NCBI GenBank assembly: GCA_017405115.1
Contig: JAFRBA010000176.1
Coordinates: 1 to 46,057 of the forward strand
Reading direction: 5' to 3'
DNA from: Kiritimatiellia bacterium
GTDB taxonomy: Bacteria > Verrucomicrobiota > Kiritimatiellia > RFP12 > UBA1067
Length of the DNA stretch: 46,057 nt
A model generated the notes under the pieces. It made no database searches and was not told the DNA's origin. It saw only the letters and a program-made list of their open reading frames with translations. Each line of letters opens with the position of its first letter. Positions within the stretch are counted from its first letter, which is position 1. Below, piece by piece: positions 15,342 through 24,591 of the stretch. A program made the translations under genes and the position numbers.

Positions 15342-16793
15342 TCAAGCAGTGGGCGAGCGCACGGTCGCAATAATCACCTCCAAGAACCGCTGGACGAACC
15401 CGGAAGCAAACCACGAAAGGGCAGCCAAAGCGACAGCGCACGCAGCGAAGGCCGCCTGATCGCGCCAATAGCGCCAAGACTCTTTCTTCCCGAAAAACGC
15501 CGAGAAAACGACATGCGACTCCCACGGTATCTCTATGAACACAAAACTGATGATCGTCGAAAAGATGACACCGTCAAGCTTGTAGGCGTCAGGCAGGAAG
15601 ATGACGAACAGTATATTCGTTGCAAGATTCACCACGCCGGCGACAATTGGCTTCCACCTATCCTGCCTCCAGAGCGCGGCGGCGGCCTTGAAAGTGACGA
15701 GCACCTGTCGCGACTGCATCATGTAGAAGTAGAGGACCATCAGAAGCGGCGTCAGCGAATGGCGGACAAGTTCCGGGTCGTTCTTCGTCCATATTCGCAC
15801 GAATGGTTGGTACAGCGTCGTCATTGCCACCACGCAGAAGAGGACAATGACCATCGTGAACCGGTTCATCTTCATGAAGAGGCGGAAGTTCTCCTCCTTG
15901 GATTCGGTGTATATCTTGTTGCCAAAGCCGCCGGTCAGAGATGAATAGACAACCGCGACAAGGCCCGACACCGTAGTAACCACATAGTAGTAATTGCCAT
16001 AGGCGGCAACCGCCACAAGGCCGAGGAATGCCGAAATGACGAGGTTGTCCGTCGAGTTGGTGATGACGCCGCCGACCTTGTGCATGAAGATCGACTTCAC
16101 GTCCGAAACGACTCTTCGCCGCACGTCCATCGGCAGAGTCCCGCGCGGCTCGATGTCCGGGAAGTATCTCCTGGACGCAGAAACAAGCAGGATGTTCTGG
16201 GCCACAGTAAACACGACCGTCGCCAGGACATAGTGATAATAGTTGCGCGTAACGAGCAATATTAGAAACACAACGATGTACTGGGCTATGGAAATGCCGG
16301 ATCGGATGTTCGTGATGACATCATTGCGATGGTGTGCGCCAAGGACAACGCCACGATACGCGAAGAGGAAATAGCTTGCCGCGGTGTTCACGAGGTGGAT
16401 CACATAGAGCACATGCAGGTCTATGTCGGGCGGCACCGAGCCGTGAACCAGCCTGTCGAGGAACGGAAGGAGCGCAAGGCCGCCGAAGAATATGACGGCG
16501 CCGACGCAGCGGTAGATATTACGGTAGAATTTCAGATACGCGCACAAAAGCTCTCTGTCGTCGTCCGCGACTGGCTTGTACATCGAGCATACAACGGCTT
16601 TCCCGAAGCCAAGCTCGGCAAGCATGAGGACGCCGAGTATAGAACCGAACAGTCCGTTCAGACCGAGATATGCAGGGCCAAGCAGCCACAGGAACAGCGT
16701 ACGGTTGAGAAACGGGAACAGCAGCTTTATGCCGCTCGATGCGGCATTGGCGACTATGTTCCGCTTTACATTCTTCCTGAAGTCGAGCTTCAT
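15342..16793 (-). CDS. Oligosaccharide flippase (Wzx/PST family)
   Basis: A 483-aa integral membrane protein with about 12-14 hydrophobic segments and the MOP-superfamily N-terminus (IVANAASSGIKLLFPFLNRTLF). It would flip lipid-linked repeat units across the inner membrane. It lies 1 nt after the stop of the upstream glycosyltransferase gene and just before the Stealth gene, in the same transcription unit. Charged loops (KNDPEL, DIEPRG) fit Wzx topology. Confidence 0.87.
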   Translation of the reverse strand: MKLDFRKNVKRNIVANAASSGIKLLFPFLNRTLFLWLLGPAYLGLNGLFGSILGVLMLAELGFGKAVVCSMYKPVADDDRELLCAYLKFYRNIYRCVGAVIFFGGLALLPFLDRLVHGSVPPDIDLHVLYVIHLVNTAASYFLFAYRGVVLGAHHRNDVITNIRSGISIAQYIVVFLILLVTRNYYHYVLATVVFTVAQNILLVSASRRYFPDIEPRGTLPMDVRRRVVSDVKSIFMHKVGGVITNSTDNLVISAFLGLVAVAAYGNYYYVVTTVSGLVAVVYSSLTGGFGNKIYTESKEENFRLFMKMNRFTMVIVLFCVVAMTTLYQPFVRIWTKNDPELVRHSLTPLLMVLYFYMMQSRQVLVTFKAAAALWRQDRWKPIVAGVVNLATNILFVIFLPDAYKLDGVIFSTIISFVFIEIPWESHVVFSAFFGKKESWRYWRDQAAFAACAVALAALSWFASGFVQRFLEVIIATVRSPTA

Positions 16794-16794
16794 G

Positions 16795-17721
16795 TCATTT
16801 CTTGAACAGCTTGCGCTTCAGCTTGATTCCGCGCCAGACCCACGGAGCGAGCGGCGCGGCAGAGCGGCAGAGCGGCCACCATGACTTGCGGAGCGGTATC
16901 GGCAGATCGGAGGACTTCACCACCCCATTTTCCACCAGCCAGTCCACGACGGGCATCACGACGTCGCGCCATCTGAGCGAATACGAGTTCCACATCTGCC
17001 AGGGCTTCGGATTGTATGCGAAGTGCGCGAAGTAGCGGCTCTTGTCGACGCTTCCGTTTGCCTTATAGTTCTCCACGACCTTGGGCGCGTCCGGGTCAAA
17101 GCAGAGAAGACTGCCCAGCACACTTTCGTCCGTCTGGAAATATGGCGAACCGTGCTTCATGATGATCGCCACGTCTGCGGGAAGGACATTTCCGATCTGG
17201 CTCTGCCAGCGCTCGAGGAACGAACGCCACTTGCGGTGCATGACGATGAACGGGGCGTTCATGCGCGTCTGGTAACGGCTCTCGGCGAGTGACTTTCCGC
17301 AGAACTTTTCAACGTCGCGCCGCCAAACCTCAAGGTTCGCAGGCGTGAAGTCATCTGGCGGAGGAGTGTATTTGCGGATCACGATTTCGTCCGGATTGTC
17401 GCCCGTCAGCCATTCCGAGCAGTCGCCGACGAATGCGCCGTCGGAATCCGCCCAGCACACCCAGTCCGTCTCTATCTCGTCGAGGTCCATCAGCATCGGC
17501 TTCTGGCACGTCACGCACCGCCTCGAAGGCGGCAGTTCCTTTAGCGTCACGCCTCCGAGAGACTGGACTCTTGACTTCATGTCATCCGTCCACCCGGTCA
17601 TTCCGACGATGACAGGATGATTCATGCCATTGCGCCTCATGCTGGCGACAAGGATTAGCGCGCCCCAGGCAAATGCCCTGTCGCCCGCCGTCACGACCGT
17701 TGTCGAAATCTTGTCTTTCAT
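16795..17721 (-). CDS. Predicted GT-A glycosyltransferase, family not assigned
   Basis: A 308-aa soluble protein. TTVVTAGDRAFAWGALILVASMRR resembles the N-terminus of GT8-like transferases and DWVCWADSDGAFVGD provides a DxD metal-binding motif. A CQKP motif and a late HFAYNPKPW may form the acceptor site. The gene precedes the flippase with a 1-nt gap. A modest GGAG lies 13 nt before the ATG. Role as a polysaccharide glycosyltransferase is inferred from the DxD and the neighbours. Confidence 0.65.
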   Translation of the reverse strand: MKDKISTTVVTAGDRAFAWGALILVASMRRNGMNHPVIVGMTGWTDDMKSRVQSLGGVTLKELPPSRRCVTCQKPMLMDLDEIETDWVCWADSDGAFVGDCSEWLTGDNPDEIVIRKYTPPPDDFTPANLEVWRRDVEKFCGKSLAESRYQTRMNAPFIVMHRKWRSFLERWQSQIGNVLPADVAIIMKHGSPYFQTDESVLGSLLCFDPDAPKVVENYKANGSVDKSRYFAHFAYNPKPWQMWNSYSLRWRDVVMPVVDWLVENGVVKSSDLPIPLRKSWWPLCRSAAPLAPWVWRGIKLKRKLFKK

Positions 17722-17816
17722 GCTTGATGCTTTTCTCCGATTAAAACTTTCCCACTCAACATTCGACTTGCCTTGGCCTCATGTCTACCGTCTCTTTAAC
17801 CCCACAACAGCTGACG

Positions 17817-17936
17817 CTACAGCGGCTTTTTCGCATCGCGCACCATACGGTGCACAAACGCCGTCTTGTCAACAAAAATGCACCCTTTCTCCCTTAGCTT
17901 CGGAAAGTCGCTCGTGTCTGTGGCTATCGGCTTCAT
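17817..17936 (-). pseudogene. Truncated AAA-ATPase-like (PF09820-type) gene start
   Basis: A 39-codon frame: MKPIATDTSDFPKLREKG, then CIFVDKTAFVHRMV, ending KKPL and TAG. It matches the N-terminus of the AAA-ATPase-like/DUF1703 proteins, which continue with FLSRPRRFGKS. Here the gene stops exactly where that Walker A segment should start. It retains its own leaderless promoter (TGGTATAAT, 8 nt before the ATG). The rest of the gene is missing, so this is a remnant. It now forms the first part of a roughly 220-nt leader for the downstream glycosyltransferase operon. Confidence 0.7.
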
Positions 17937-17944
17937 CAAGGTGT

Positions 17945-17953
17945 ATTATACCA
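17945..17953 (-). promoter_or_regulatory. Extended -10 promoter before the truncated ATPase gene
   Basis: TGGTATAAT on the minus strand, 27 nt beyond the stop of the GH9 gene. It ends 8 nt before the pseudogene ATG and is the only good promoter seen upstream of the glycosyltransferase-flippase-Stealth operon. Confidence 0.6.
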
Positions 17954-17974
17954 CACTAGGCGCATTTGTGGCGA

Positions 17975-20206
17975 TCACGGCATCGTCCAGTAGCCAGGCA
18001 AGTCGCGAACGTCCTTTGCCGGCGCGGGGCGGATTGGCGACGGCGTTCCCGTCGGCGTGAGCAGATAGCCGCACACCGAAGCCGCCGGCGCAATCGTCTC
18101 CCAGACGGTGTATTCGCTCGCGGCGACCGTCAGGTTCTCGACGTTGCCCCAGCGCCGCCAGATCGGGCACTTCGTCGCAAGGGCCTTGTCGCCTCCATAG
18201 ACCAGCTCCACCGCCTTTGCCGACATCCCGTAGTTCCACCTGTACGGCGTTATGCCCGGCACATACTCCGCTATGCCGTCCACGTACGACGGCAGGTCGA
18301 GGAAAGCGACGGGATAGACGCGTCCGAGTCCGCTCGTCAGCGTCGAGCCGACGGGGTTGCATCCGTTGTGGAAGTCGAGCGCCGAGAACGCGGCATCGAG
18401 ATATTTGCCGTCGCCGGTTATCGCGTGCGCGGCGACGAGGGTCTGCGCCCTGCGCAGCGGGTGGCTCTGGCCCCAGCTCATAGCGCTGAACCAGCCCTTT
18501 CCCGGGAACCACCAGGGGCAGCGGTATGCGTACGCCGCGGAGACCTGATTCACCATGTCGTTTGCGCGGTTTACCACCTTCCTCTCCCATTGCTTCATCA
18601 GCCATGAAACGTCATCAGGAAGCCCCAGCGCGCGTTCGCCGGAGAACGTAAGCGCTCCCCACCGCCATTCGTTTTTCTTGAAGTGGCCGTCGATTTCGTC
18701 CTTCCTTTTCCTCAGCTCGTCGAGATAGGCTCGGTCGCCAGTGAGAGCATGCAGATTTACGGCGGCCTTCACAAAGGCGTCCGCCGGGAGAACGGCCGGT
18801 TCGCTCCACTCTACCGGCACTCGCTCCGTGGACATCATTCCCGACTTGCGCTCGATGACAAACGTTTCTCTGGCCGGTTTTTCGCGCAGGGCGAAGTCCC
18901 ATGCGCGCTTTGCGGATTCAAGACAGCGGTTCCTGAACGAATCGTGGCAGCGCGCGAGAAGCGCCGCGTGCGCGGCGTAGGCAAGGGAACTTGCGCGGGT
19001 CGCCCGCGATACCGCGTAGCGCATCGGATCGTGTTCGGCGATGTTGCCTACGCCTGGGTGTCCCGTCGACTCTATCCACGTGCCCACACCCCCGTCCTTC
19101 TGCTGCACGGCAAGAAGATGGCGAAGCCCCCACTCCGCCTCGTCGAGGATGTCGGGGATTCCGTTCGCGTTCTCCGGAATGGCGAGCTGCCCGTCACGGA
19201 AATTCTCCGGCTTCATCAGATAGACAGCGCAGAGATCGTTCACGATGTTCAAGTGCGCGGGACGGCGGTCGTAGTCGGCGGCATCATGCCACCCGCCGGA
19301 GACGGCGATCCTCTCGCCGTTCTCCCAATCGGTATTGTGGCGTATGATCTGAAACCACCTGACGTTCTTCGGAAGCTTCCCCTCTTCCGGTGCGAAAGAG
19401 CCGCGCACGACGTTCGTGTGGCACGCCCCTGCGGTCCAGTGGGTGTACGGCTCGCACTTGGCTATGCCGCAGCGCTTCTGGTAGAGCCCGCCCATGTGGA
19501 CCCGAAACGCATCCTCCGCCGCGCCACGCCAGATCCGGAAGTCGGCGCTCCGTCCGACGCCGTCGACGCGCACAAAGTATGTCCCCTCGTTCGTGACGGA
19601 CGAGAAGTCCATCTCGTAGGTGAACTCGCCTGTGAAAGGCGTTCCCTCCTTCGTGGTGGCGTCGTCGACGCGATGGGCTGGCGGAACGGGCGAGGCAAGC
19701 ACGACTTTCCCCGCCTTCGCATCCACGAGCTCCCACCCCCGCACACAGTCCCCCGTCCCTCGTTTTCCATTTTCCACTTTCCACTTTACACTTTTCATTT
19801 TCCAGGCCCCGAGCTTCGGCCCGAGCCATGCGCCAATGTAGGCGAACTTCGGCTGGTTGGGCTGGTAGCCGACCTGGTTGACCTTGAAGAGCGGGCTTGG
19901 CTTCTTCGGGTCGTATTCGGGAAACGGCGTGGCGCTTGTCCTGAAAACATTGTACATTATCCGCGCCTTGGGATTCTCGACGAGCGGATCCTTCTGTCCG
20001 TTCGCCGACGGCCAGAAGCCCGGCTCAGAGGCGAGCGAACGCCCCTCCCTGTCATCGTCGGTCTGAATGAGAACGGTGTACGGATCCAGGAACGTCTTGC
20101 GCGTGGAAGCCGATGCCATGCCATCATCCGCCGGGCGACATGCCCCAACGGCGACTGCGACGGCCATGGCCAGGACACCGGAAGCGAATGGCGGCGGATT
20201 CCTCAC
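17975..20206 (-). CDS. Glycoside hydrolase family 9 lipoprotein
   Basis: A 743-aa GH9 enzyme. GTG start overlapping the upstream stop (GTGA), lipobox VGAC (Cys23), an N-terminal Ig-like cellulase domain (VNQVGYQPNQPKFAYI, about 108-225), then the (alpha/alpha)6 catalytic domain with SGGWHDAADYD (nucleophile/base Asp308 and Asp311), HNGCNPVGS and a C-terminal ASEYTVWE region holding the acid Glu. Family members cleave beta-1,4 glucans and related polymers. Encoded inside the polysaccharide operon, it probably trims or releases the polymer in the periplasm or at the outer membrane. A heptad repeat encodes residues about 136-149 (KMKSVKWKVENGKR) in a loop of the Ig-like domain. Confidence 0.9.
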   Translation of the reverse strand: MRNPPPFASGVLAMAVAVAVGACRPADDGMASASTRKTFLDPYTVLIQTDDDREGRSLASEPGFWPSANGQKDPLVENPKARIMYNVFRTSATPFPEYDPKKPSPLFKVNQVGYQPNQPKFAYIGAWLGPKLGAWKMKSVKWKVENGKRGTGDCVRGWELVDAKAGKVVLASPVPPAHRVDDATTKEGTPFTGEFTYEMDFSSVTNEGTYFVRVDGVGRSADFRIWRGAAEDAFRVHMGGLYQKRCGIAKCEPYTHWTAGACHTNVVRGSFAPEEGKLPKNVRWFQIIRHNTDWENGERIAVSGGWHDAADYDRRPAHLNIVNDLCAVYLMKPENFRDGQLAIPENANGIPDILDEAEWGLRHLLAVQQKDGGVGTWIESTGHPGVGNIAEHDPMRYAVSRATRASSLAYAAHAALLARCHDSFRNRCLESAKRAWDFALREKPARETFVIERKSGMMSTERVPVEWSEPAVLPADAFVKAAVNLHALTGDRAYLDELRKRKDEIDGHFKKNEWRWGALTFSGERALGLPDDVSWLMKQWERKVVNRANDMVNQVSAAYAYRCPWWFPGKGWFSAMSWGQSHPLRRAQTLVAAHAITGDGKYLDAAFSALDFHNGCNPVGSTLTSGLGRVYPVAFLDLPSYVDGIAEYVPGITPYRWNYGMSAKAVELVYGGDKALATKCPIWRRWGNVENLTVAASEYTVWETIAPAASVCGYLLTPTGTPSPIRPAPAKDVRDLPGYWTMP
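19759..19805 (-). repeat. Heptad repeat, GTGTAAA/GTGGAAA family
   Basis: Plus strand reads as consecutive TTTTCCA, TTTTCCA, CTTTCCA, CTTTACA, CTTTTCA, TTTTCCA units. On the minus strand it encodes KMKSVKWKVENGK in frame within the GH9 gene. Only one arm is obvious. Confidence 0.7.
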
Positions 20207-21543
20207 TTGAGGGCCTCCATTTCCCTTTCCTCTTCCACAATACGGCGCGCATTGGCCTTGAAGTAGTCCAGCAATGCAAAGAACACCATCAGCAATATGA
20301 GGTTCATCTGCTGCCGGAGAACCCATTCAAGGCAACTTTGCAGATAACACGCGACAAGCCCCCCGGCGAGGCCGGCTGGGATCGCGGCGTATGGCGTGCC
20401 GGACAGCCTCTTCACGAGCATGAGGCAGAGGACGAGGTACGACAGGAACCAGAGCACCATCGCCGCCAGCGCGGGAATGCCGCACTCCGCGCCGACGAGC
20501 AGGTAGACCGTCTCCACGATGCCGTCCTTGAAGTCATCCCCTCGGTTAGTATTGCGCCCCGCTCGTTCTGCATATTCGTACGGGGGGTTGATCTTGATGC
20601 CCCAGTTGTTTATGCCGACGCCGCGCCACGGCTCGTCGAGGATCATCTCCTTCGCGCACAGCGCCAGCTCCACGCGCGTGTTCCCCGACGCCGCCGGCGC
20701 AGAGGCGAATCGCTCGACGATGCGCGGAAGCATGAGCCCAAGGCCAACGAGTCCAAGCAGCCCCAATGGGACAATGCGGACAAACAGACGCATCCACGCG
20801 CCCTTCGCACTGCCGACAAACGACAGGGCAAAAGTGACGAAGAAAGCTATCGGCACCATTGCGAGCGCGCCGCGTGAGTATGTACGGACGATGCAGGCCG
20901 TGGACGCGACGAATGCCGCAACGTTCAAAAAGGACTTTCGCCATCCGCCGACAAGATAGGAGGCGAAGAACACTCCGGCGAAGAGGTGCATGCCCATCGC
21001 GAGGCAGTTCTGATGAGGAAACACTCCGTGCGGCTGGTATACACCGGAAAGATGGTCTTTGACGACAAGAAGAAAGTTCCAAATGGCGAAGACCGCCAGT
21101 CCCTTCAGAAGGGCCTTTACATTGTCCGTCATGTCAAGGTATGCCCGCACGGAAAGGTAGACGAGGTAGATCATGATCATCTTCCACGTCTCCATCCAGC
21201 AGAAGAGCGTGTTCTCGGCAGTCGCATACGACGGAAGGCACAGGAGAAAATAGACAACGTACAGAAAAGCCCCAAAAGACGGAATAAGCTTCGGAAGACG
21301 GCGTTTGACTGCAGCCGCGACAAGGAGCGCAAAGGCAAGAAGATATACGATGCTTACCTCCATTCCTCGCGACGAGCCGCGATACTCCTCATGGGAGAAG
21401 AAGTTTATGGCCGTGCTCTGGTACAGCGCAAGAGCACCGATCATGCCCCAGATCGCGTATTTCATCCAGCGCCTGACAAAGGACATTGCAACGCCGAGCG
21501 GCGGCATCGCCAGTAGCGCGACGAAGAATACGGCGTACTTCAT
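20203..21543 (-). CDS. O-antigen ligase/polymerase (Wzy/WaaL family)
   Basis: A 446-aa membrane protein with about 11-12 hydrophobic segments. It carries the Wzy_C-type region: TYSRGALAMVPIAF, then a large periplasmic loop (NTRVELALCAKEMILDE, WRGVGINNWG) typical of O-antigen ligase-domain proteins. It would polymerise or ligate the flipped repeat units. It lies 4 nt after the Wza-like gene and overlaps the GH9 start (GTGA). Confidence 0.85.
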   Translation of the reverse strand: MKYAVFFVALLAMPPLGVAMSFVRRWMKYAIWGMIGALALYQSTAINFFSHEEYRGSSRGMEVSIVYLLAFALLVAAAVKRRLPKLIPSFGAFLYVVYFLLCLPSYATAENTLFCWMETWKMIMIYLVYLSVRAYLDMTDNVKALLKGLAVFAIWNFLLVVKDHLSGVYQPHGVFPHQNCLAMGMHLFAGVFFASYLVGGWRKSFLNVAAFVASTACIVRTYSRGALAMVPIAFFVTFALSFVGSAKGAWMRLFVRIVPLGLLGLVGLGLMLPRIVERFASAPAASGNTRVELALCAKEMILDEPWRGVGINNWGIKINPPYEYAERAGRNTNRGDDFKDGIVETVYLLVGAECGIPALAAMVLWFLSYLVLCLMLVKRLSGTPYAAIPAGLAGGLVACYLQSCLEWVLRQQMNLILLMVFFALLDYFKANARRIVEEEREMEALK

Positions 21544-21547
21544 GCCG

Positions 21548-22609
21548 TCAGTTGCTTGGGGACAGGCCCACCGCCGAGGCCCGGCCGGCTATGAGGCTGA
21601 ATATCTGCGCCGTCGGCATGAGCTTGTTGACGAAGACGTTGTACTCCGCCAGGTTGTCCTTCGGAACGTAGACGACGTCCCCCGCCCTGAGCGACACGTT
21701 GCGGCACTTCCCGGCGAGTATGCCGTCCACGTCCACCTTGTAGAGCTTCGGATGCGAGAGGCCGTCCCTTATGATGATGACGTGGCTCCAGTGTGACTCC
21801 TTCATCCACCCGGCAGATGTAAGGGCCTCTATGAGCCCCATTCCGGCCTCGAACAGGCGCTTGTGCGGATTCTTGACCTCGCCGCAGATGATGACGGACG
21901 CCTCCATGCGCTGGGCGATGAACACATAGTCGCCCTTGCGGACTCGGATGTTGTGCAACACGTCCCCCTTGCTGATCGCCTTGACGAAGTCCACCGGCAG
22001 CAGTTCGCCCTTCCTGACGAAAATCGAATGCTCGAGGTCCGCGACGTCCACGTCCACCCCGTTGAAGAGCCGCTCGGCGCTCGACCCGGCCATGGCGTAG
22101 AAATCGGCGAGCCTCGTGGAGTTGGCGATGCCGTACACGCCGGGCTTCGCGCACGCCCCCGCTATCGTCGCCGTCTCGCTCTGGACGTCGAGGATGGTTA
22201 TGCTCACGACGGGGTTCTTTACGTAGGGTGCGAGGCCCTCGCGTATGGTCTCCGCGCCCTGGGCTATCGTCTGCCCGCTCAGCTTCACCTGTCCCATAAA
22301 GGCGATGCCAACCATTCCGTCGGGGCCTATGCGCGTCGTCATTCCAAGGTCGGGGTGGTCGTAGACGCGTATCTCGATCTGGTCGCCCGCGTTCATGTGG
22401 TAGGCGGGCTCCTCCTCCATCTCAAGCTCCATGAGGCGCTTTCGGATGCGCGCCTCGTCCTCCTCTGTGCGCCCGCTCTGGTCGATGATGGCGCTGTCAT
22501 CGTCCGAGTTGCTGACCTCGAACACGTCGTTGTAGTTGGCGGTCAGCCTGTCGGAATAGCATCCGGCCAGCGCGACCGCGGCGGCGCAGCAGACGGGGAG
22601 AGACCTCAT
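21548..22609 (-). CDS. Polysaccharide export outer-membrane lipoprotein (Wza type)
   Basis: A 353-aa protein with lipobox ALAGC (Cys17), an acidic spacer, then the polysaccharide export domain (YHMNAGDQIEIRVYDHPDLGMTTR as two shorter motifs: AGDQIEIRVYDHP and RIGPDGMVGIAFMGQVKLSG) and SLBB-like repeats (CAKPGVYGI; VICGEVKNPHKRLFEAG). The C-terminal segment could be the amphipathic outer-membrane helix. It should form the export channel together with the co-polymerase encoded just upstream. The ATG overlaps the co-polymerase stop (ATGA). Confidence 0.9.
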   Translation of the reverse strand: MRSLPVCCAAAVALAGCYSDRLTANYNDVFEVSNSDDDSAIIDQSGRTEEDEARIRKRLMELEMEEEPAYHMNAGDQIEIRVYDHPDLGMTTRIGPDGMVGIAFMGQVKLSGQTIAQGAETIREGLAPYVKNPVVSITILDVQSETATIAGACAKPGVYGIANSTRLADFYAMAGSSAERLFNGVDVDVADLEHSIFVRKGELLPVDFVKAISKGDVLHNIRVRKGDYVFIAQRMEASVIICGEVKNPHKRLFEAGMGLIEALTSAGWMKESHWSHVIIIRDGLSHPKLYKVDVDGILAGKCRNVSLRAGDVVYVPKDNLAEYNVFVNKLMPTAQIFSLIAGRASAVGLSPSN

Positions 22610-24579
22610 GTCAGCACCTCCATGTCCTTGCGAACCATCTTCGGGCTTGAATCTGCCGCTATGGCCAAGACGAGCTTCCCCGACGACCTCAGGTGGCGGC
22701 GGGCGAACGCGAAGGAGCGCCGGGGAGTCCTGCCGGAGCCTACCATGAGCAGCACCGCGTCCGACAGCTCCAGAAGCTGGTCGAAGAATGTTCCTCCGAC
22801 ACGCACCTCGCCTTCGATGCGGAGGAACACATTGTCGAACGACTCGCCGAGCGTCGCGATGTCCGCCTTCAGGAGCTGGAGCTCGGTGGGCGCGAGCGCG
22901 AAGCGGTTCGCCGCCGGGAACCAGCCGCGCTGGCCGCTGCGGACTACGCCGATCATCTCCTCCGCGCCATCGGGCGGGGAGAAGTCGGTCTGCGAGACGA
23001 CGTCGAGCAGGAAGCTTCTCGCGCCGGACATCGTAGCCGTGAAGTCCATCGACTCGGCAAACGCCATGTTCCGCTCCGCGCCGGGGAGCCTGCACGCGAA
23101 TATCGTCTTCGCGTCCTTGACGGCGAGCAGGGTCTTCAGGGCCACGACGCCCATCACCTCGCGGGTCTCCGCCTCCGGCATCGACCCGGACTTCGGCAGC
23201 GAGCCGAGGTACGAGATTCCGTCGTAGACCGATATCTCCCGACCGTCCCTGACCTTGCCGAACAGAAGCTCCAGCACGACCACGACCAGAAGCACAGCCC
23301 CCGAGACCACCGCCGAGCCGCCCACGGCGACGGCAATCCTCTTCATGCCCAGCGGGCCGTTGTCGTCAGCTCCGTTCGAGCGCTCTATCTGCCTCAGGTC
23401 GTTTCTCAGCGACCCTATCGCGTAGGAGATGCCGCCGAGCTGGTCGTCGAGGTCGCGCACCGAGGAGGCAAGGTCCGCCCGGCGGACTTCGATGCGCTCG
23501 TAGTCCATCACGATCTTCGCAAGCTCCGCCGCCCGCTTCTCGTTGTCGGCTATCTCCTGCCTGAGCGCATTGCGCTTCTGGTGGATCGCCTCCAGCCTGG
23601 TCGCGCAGTCGGCAAGCTCCCCGGCCGCCTTCTCGATCCGGTCTATCTTGTCGATGTCGATTCCCTCGATGCCCTTGGCCTTGAGGAACGCCTCCAGTTC
23701 CGCAACCATCTCGGCGCGCTCCTGCACCTTGCCGGCCACCTTTGGGTTGATGTCGGTGTACTTCTCGCGAAGCTGCACGAGCTCGGCGTCGATCGCCGCT
23801 ATCGCGTCCGCGCGCTTGCGCATCGCGCGCGCATTGGCGACCACGGTCGGGCCGCTCTTGCCGACAATCTCCTCTGTCTTTCGCTTCTTGAGCTCCTCGT
23901 TGGCCACGTCCACGCCCAGCGCGGAGTCGTTCTTGCGCTGGTCTGAGATCAGGGCGTTCAGGGCCAGAAGGGACTCCTTCGGCGAAAGCGCGCCGGTGGT
24001 GGACTTGAACGCCGCCTCCTCGGCGTCTATGTCGGATATGGAGGCCATGAGGTCCTTGCGCCTGCCCTCGAGCGAATGCTTCCAGTTCTCGAGGTCCTTG
24101 GACCGGTATTCAACGTACTCGTCGATGAGGATGTCGGCGTATGCGTTGACCTTCGCGAACGCGCCCTTGCGCGTCTTCGAGGCCGCCGTCAGCGTGAAGA
24201 GATTGCTCTGCCGCCTGCTCTGCTCGATCTTCATGTCGGCAGAGAGGCACATGCACTCGATTTCGTCCATGTCGACGCGGTCCTGCACCCGGCGCTTGAG
24301 GGACGCCCTCTCCAGGATCGTCATCAGCTGCCTGTCGCCAAGAGAGTCAATGCGCGAGACCTTCTTGGGCGAGTAAATGAGCCTCGTCTTGGCCTCGTAG
24401 CGCTTGACGCTCTTCGACCCGCGCATCCACAGATACGCCGAGAAAAGCGCAAGCAGCGAGACAAAAATGATGGCAAAAAGATACCACCAGCGCAGGGCAA
24501 CGCCAAGTGCGACCTTCTGAAACGCCATCAAACCGCGCAACCGAGCGCGTTCCTCTTCTGTAAGCTCTTCTTCCCGCAT
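22606..24579 (-). CDS. Wzz-type polysaccharide co-polymerase with degenerate BY-kinase domain
   Basis: A 657-aa chain-length regulator. Membrane helix 1 at about 31-53, a Wzz domain, a long periplasmic coiled coil (about 185-400, rich in E/K/A), membrane helix 2 at about 412-437, then a cytoplasmic domain resembling a bacterial tyrosine kinase. In it, SFLLDVVSQTDF aligns with the Walker A' strand and LSDAVLLMVGSGRTPRRSF with the C-terminal ATPase strands. However, no Walker A P-loop (GxxxxGK[ST]) and no C-terminal tyrosine cluster are present, so kinase activity is unlikely. It heads the Wza-ligase-GH9 operon. The promoter (TGATAAAAT) overlaps the stop codon of the preceding GT4 gene. Confidence 0.85.
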   Translation of the reverse strand: MREEELTEEERARLRGLMAFQKVALGVALRWWYLFAIIFVSLLALFSAYLWMRGSKSVKRYEAKTRLIYSPKKVSRIDSLGDRQLMTILERASLKRRVQDRVDMDEIECMCLSADMKIEQSRRQSNLFTLTAASKTRKGAFAKVNAYADILIDEYVEYRSKDLENWKHSLEGRRKDLMASISDIDAEEAAFKSTTGALSPKESLLALNALISDQRKNDSALGVDVANEELKKRKTEEIVGKSGPTVVANARAMRKRADAIAAIDAELVQLREKYTDINPKVAGKVQERAEMVAELEAFLKAKGIEGIDIDKIDRIEKAAGELADCATRLEAIHQKRNALRQEIADNEKRAAELAKIVMDYERIEVRRADLASSVRDLDDQLGGISYAIGSLRNDLRQIERSNGADDNGPLGMKRIAVAVGGSAVVSGAVLLVVVVLELLFGKVRDGREISVYDGISYLGSLPKSGSMPEAETREVMGVVALKTLLAVKDAKTIFACRLPGAERNMAFAESMDFTATMSGARSFLLDVVSQTDFSPPDGAEEMIGVVRSGQRGWFPAANRFALAPTELQLLKADIATLGESFDNVFLRIEGEVRVGGTFFDQLLELSDAVLLMVGSGRTPRRSFAFARRHLRSSGKLVLAIAADSSPKMVRKDMEVLT

Positions 24580-24591
24580 TTGCAGGATTGC

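Noticed and set aside
17817..17936. Truncated ATPase frame considered as a toxin, leader peptide or functional small protein
   Set aside because: Its residues match only the start of the AAA-ATPase-like family and it ends before the P-loop, so a remnant is the simpler reading; a leader role is left open.
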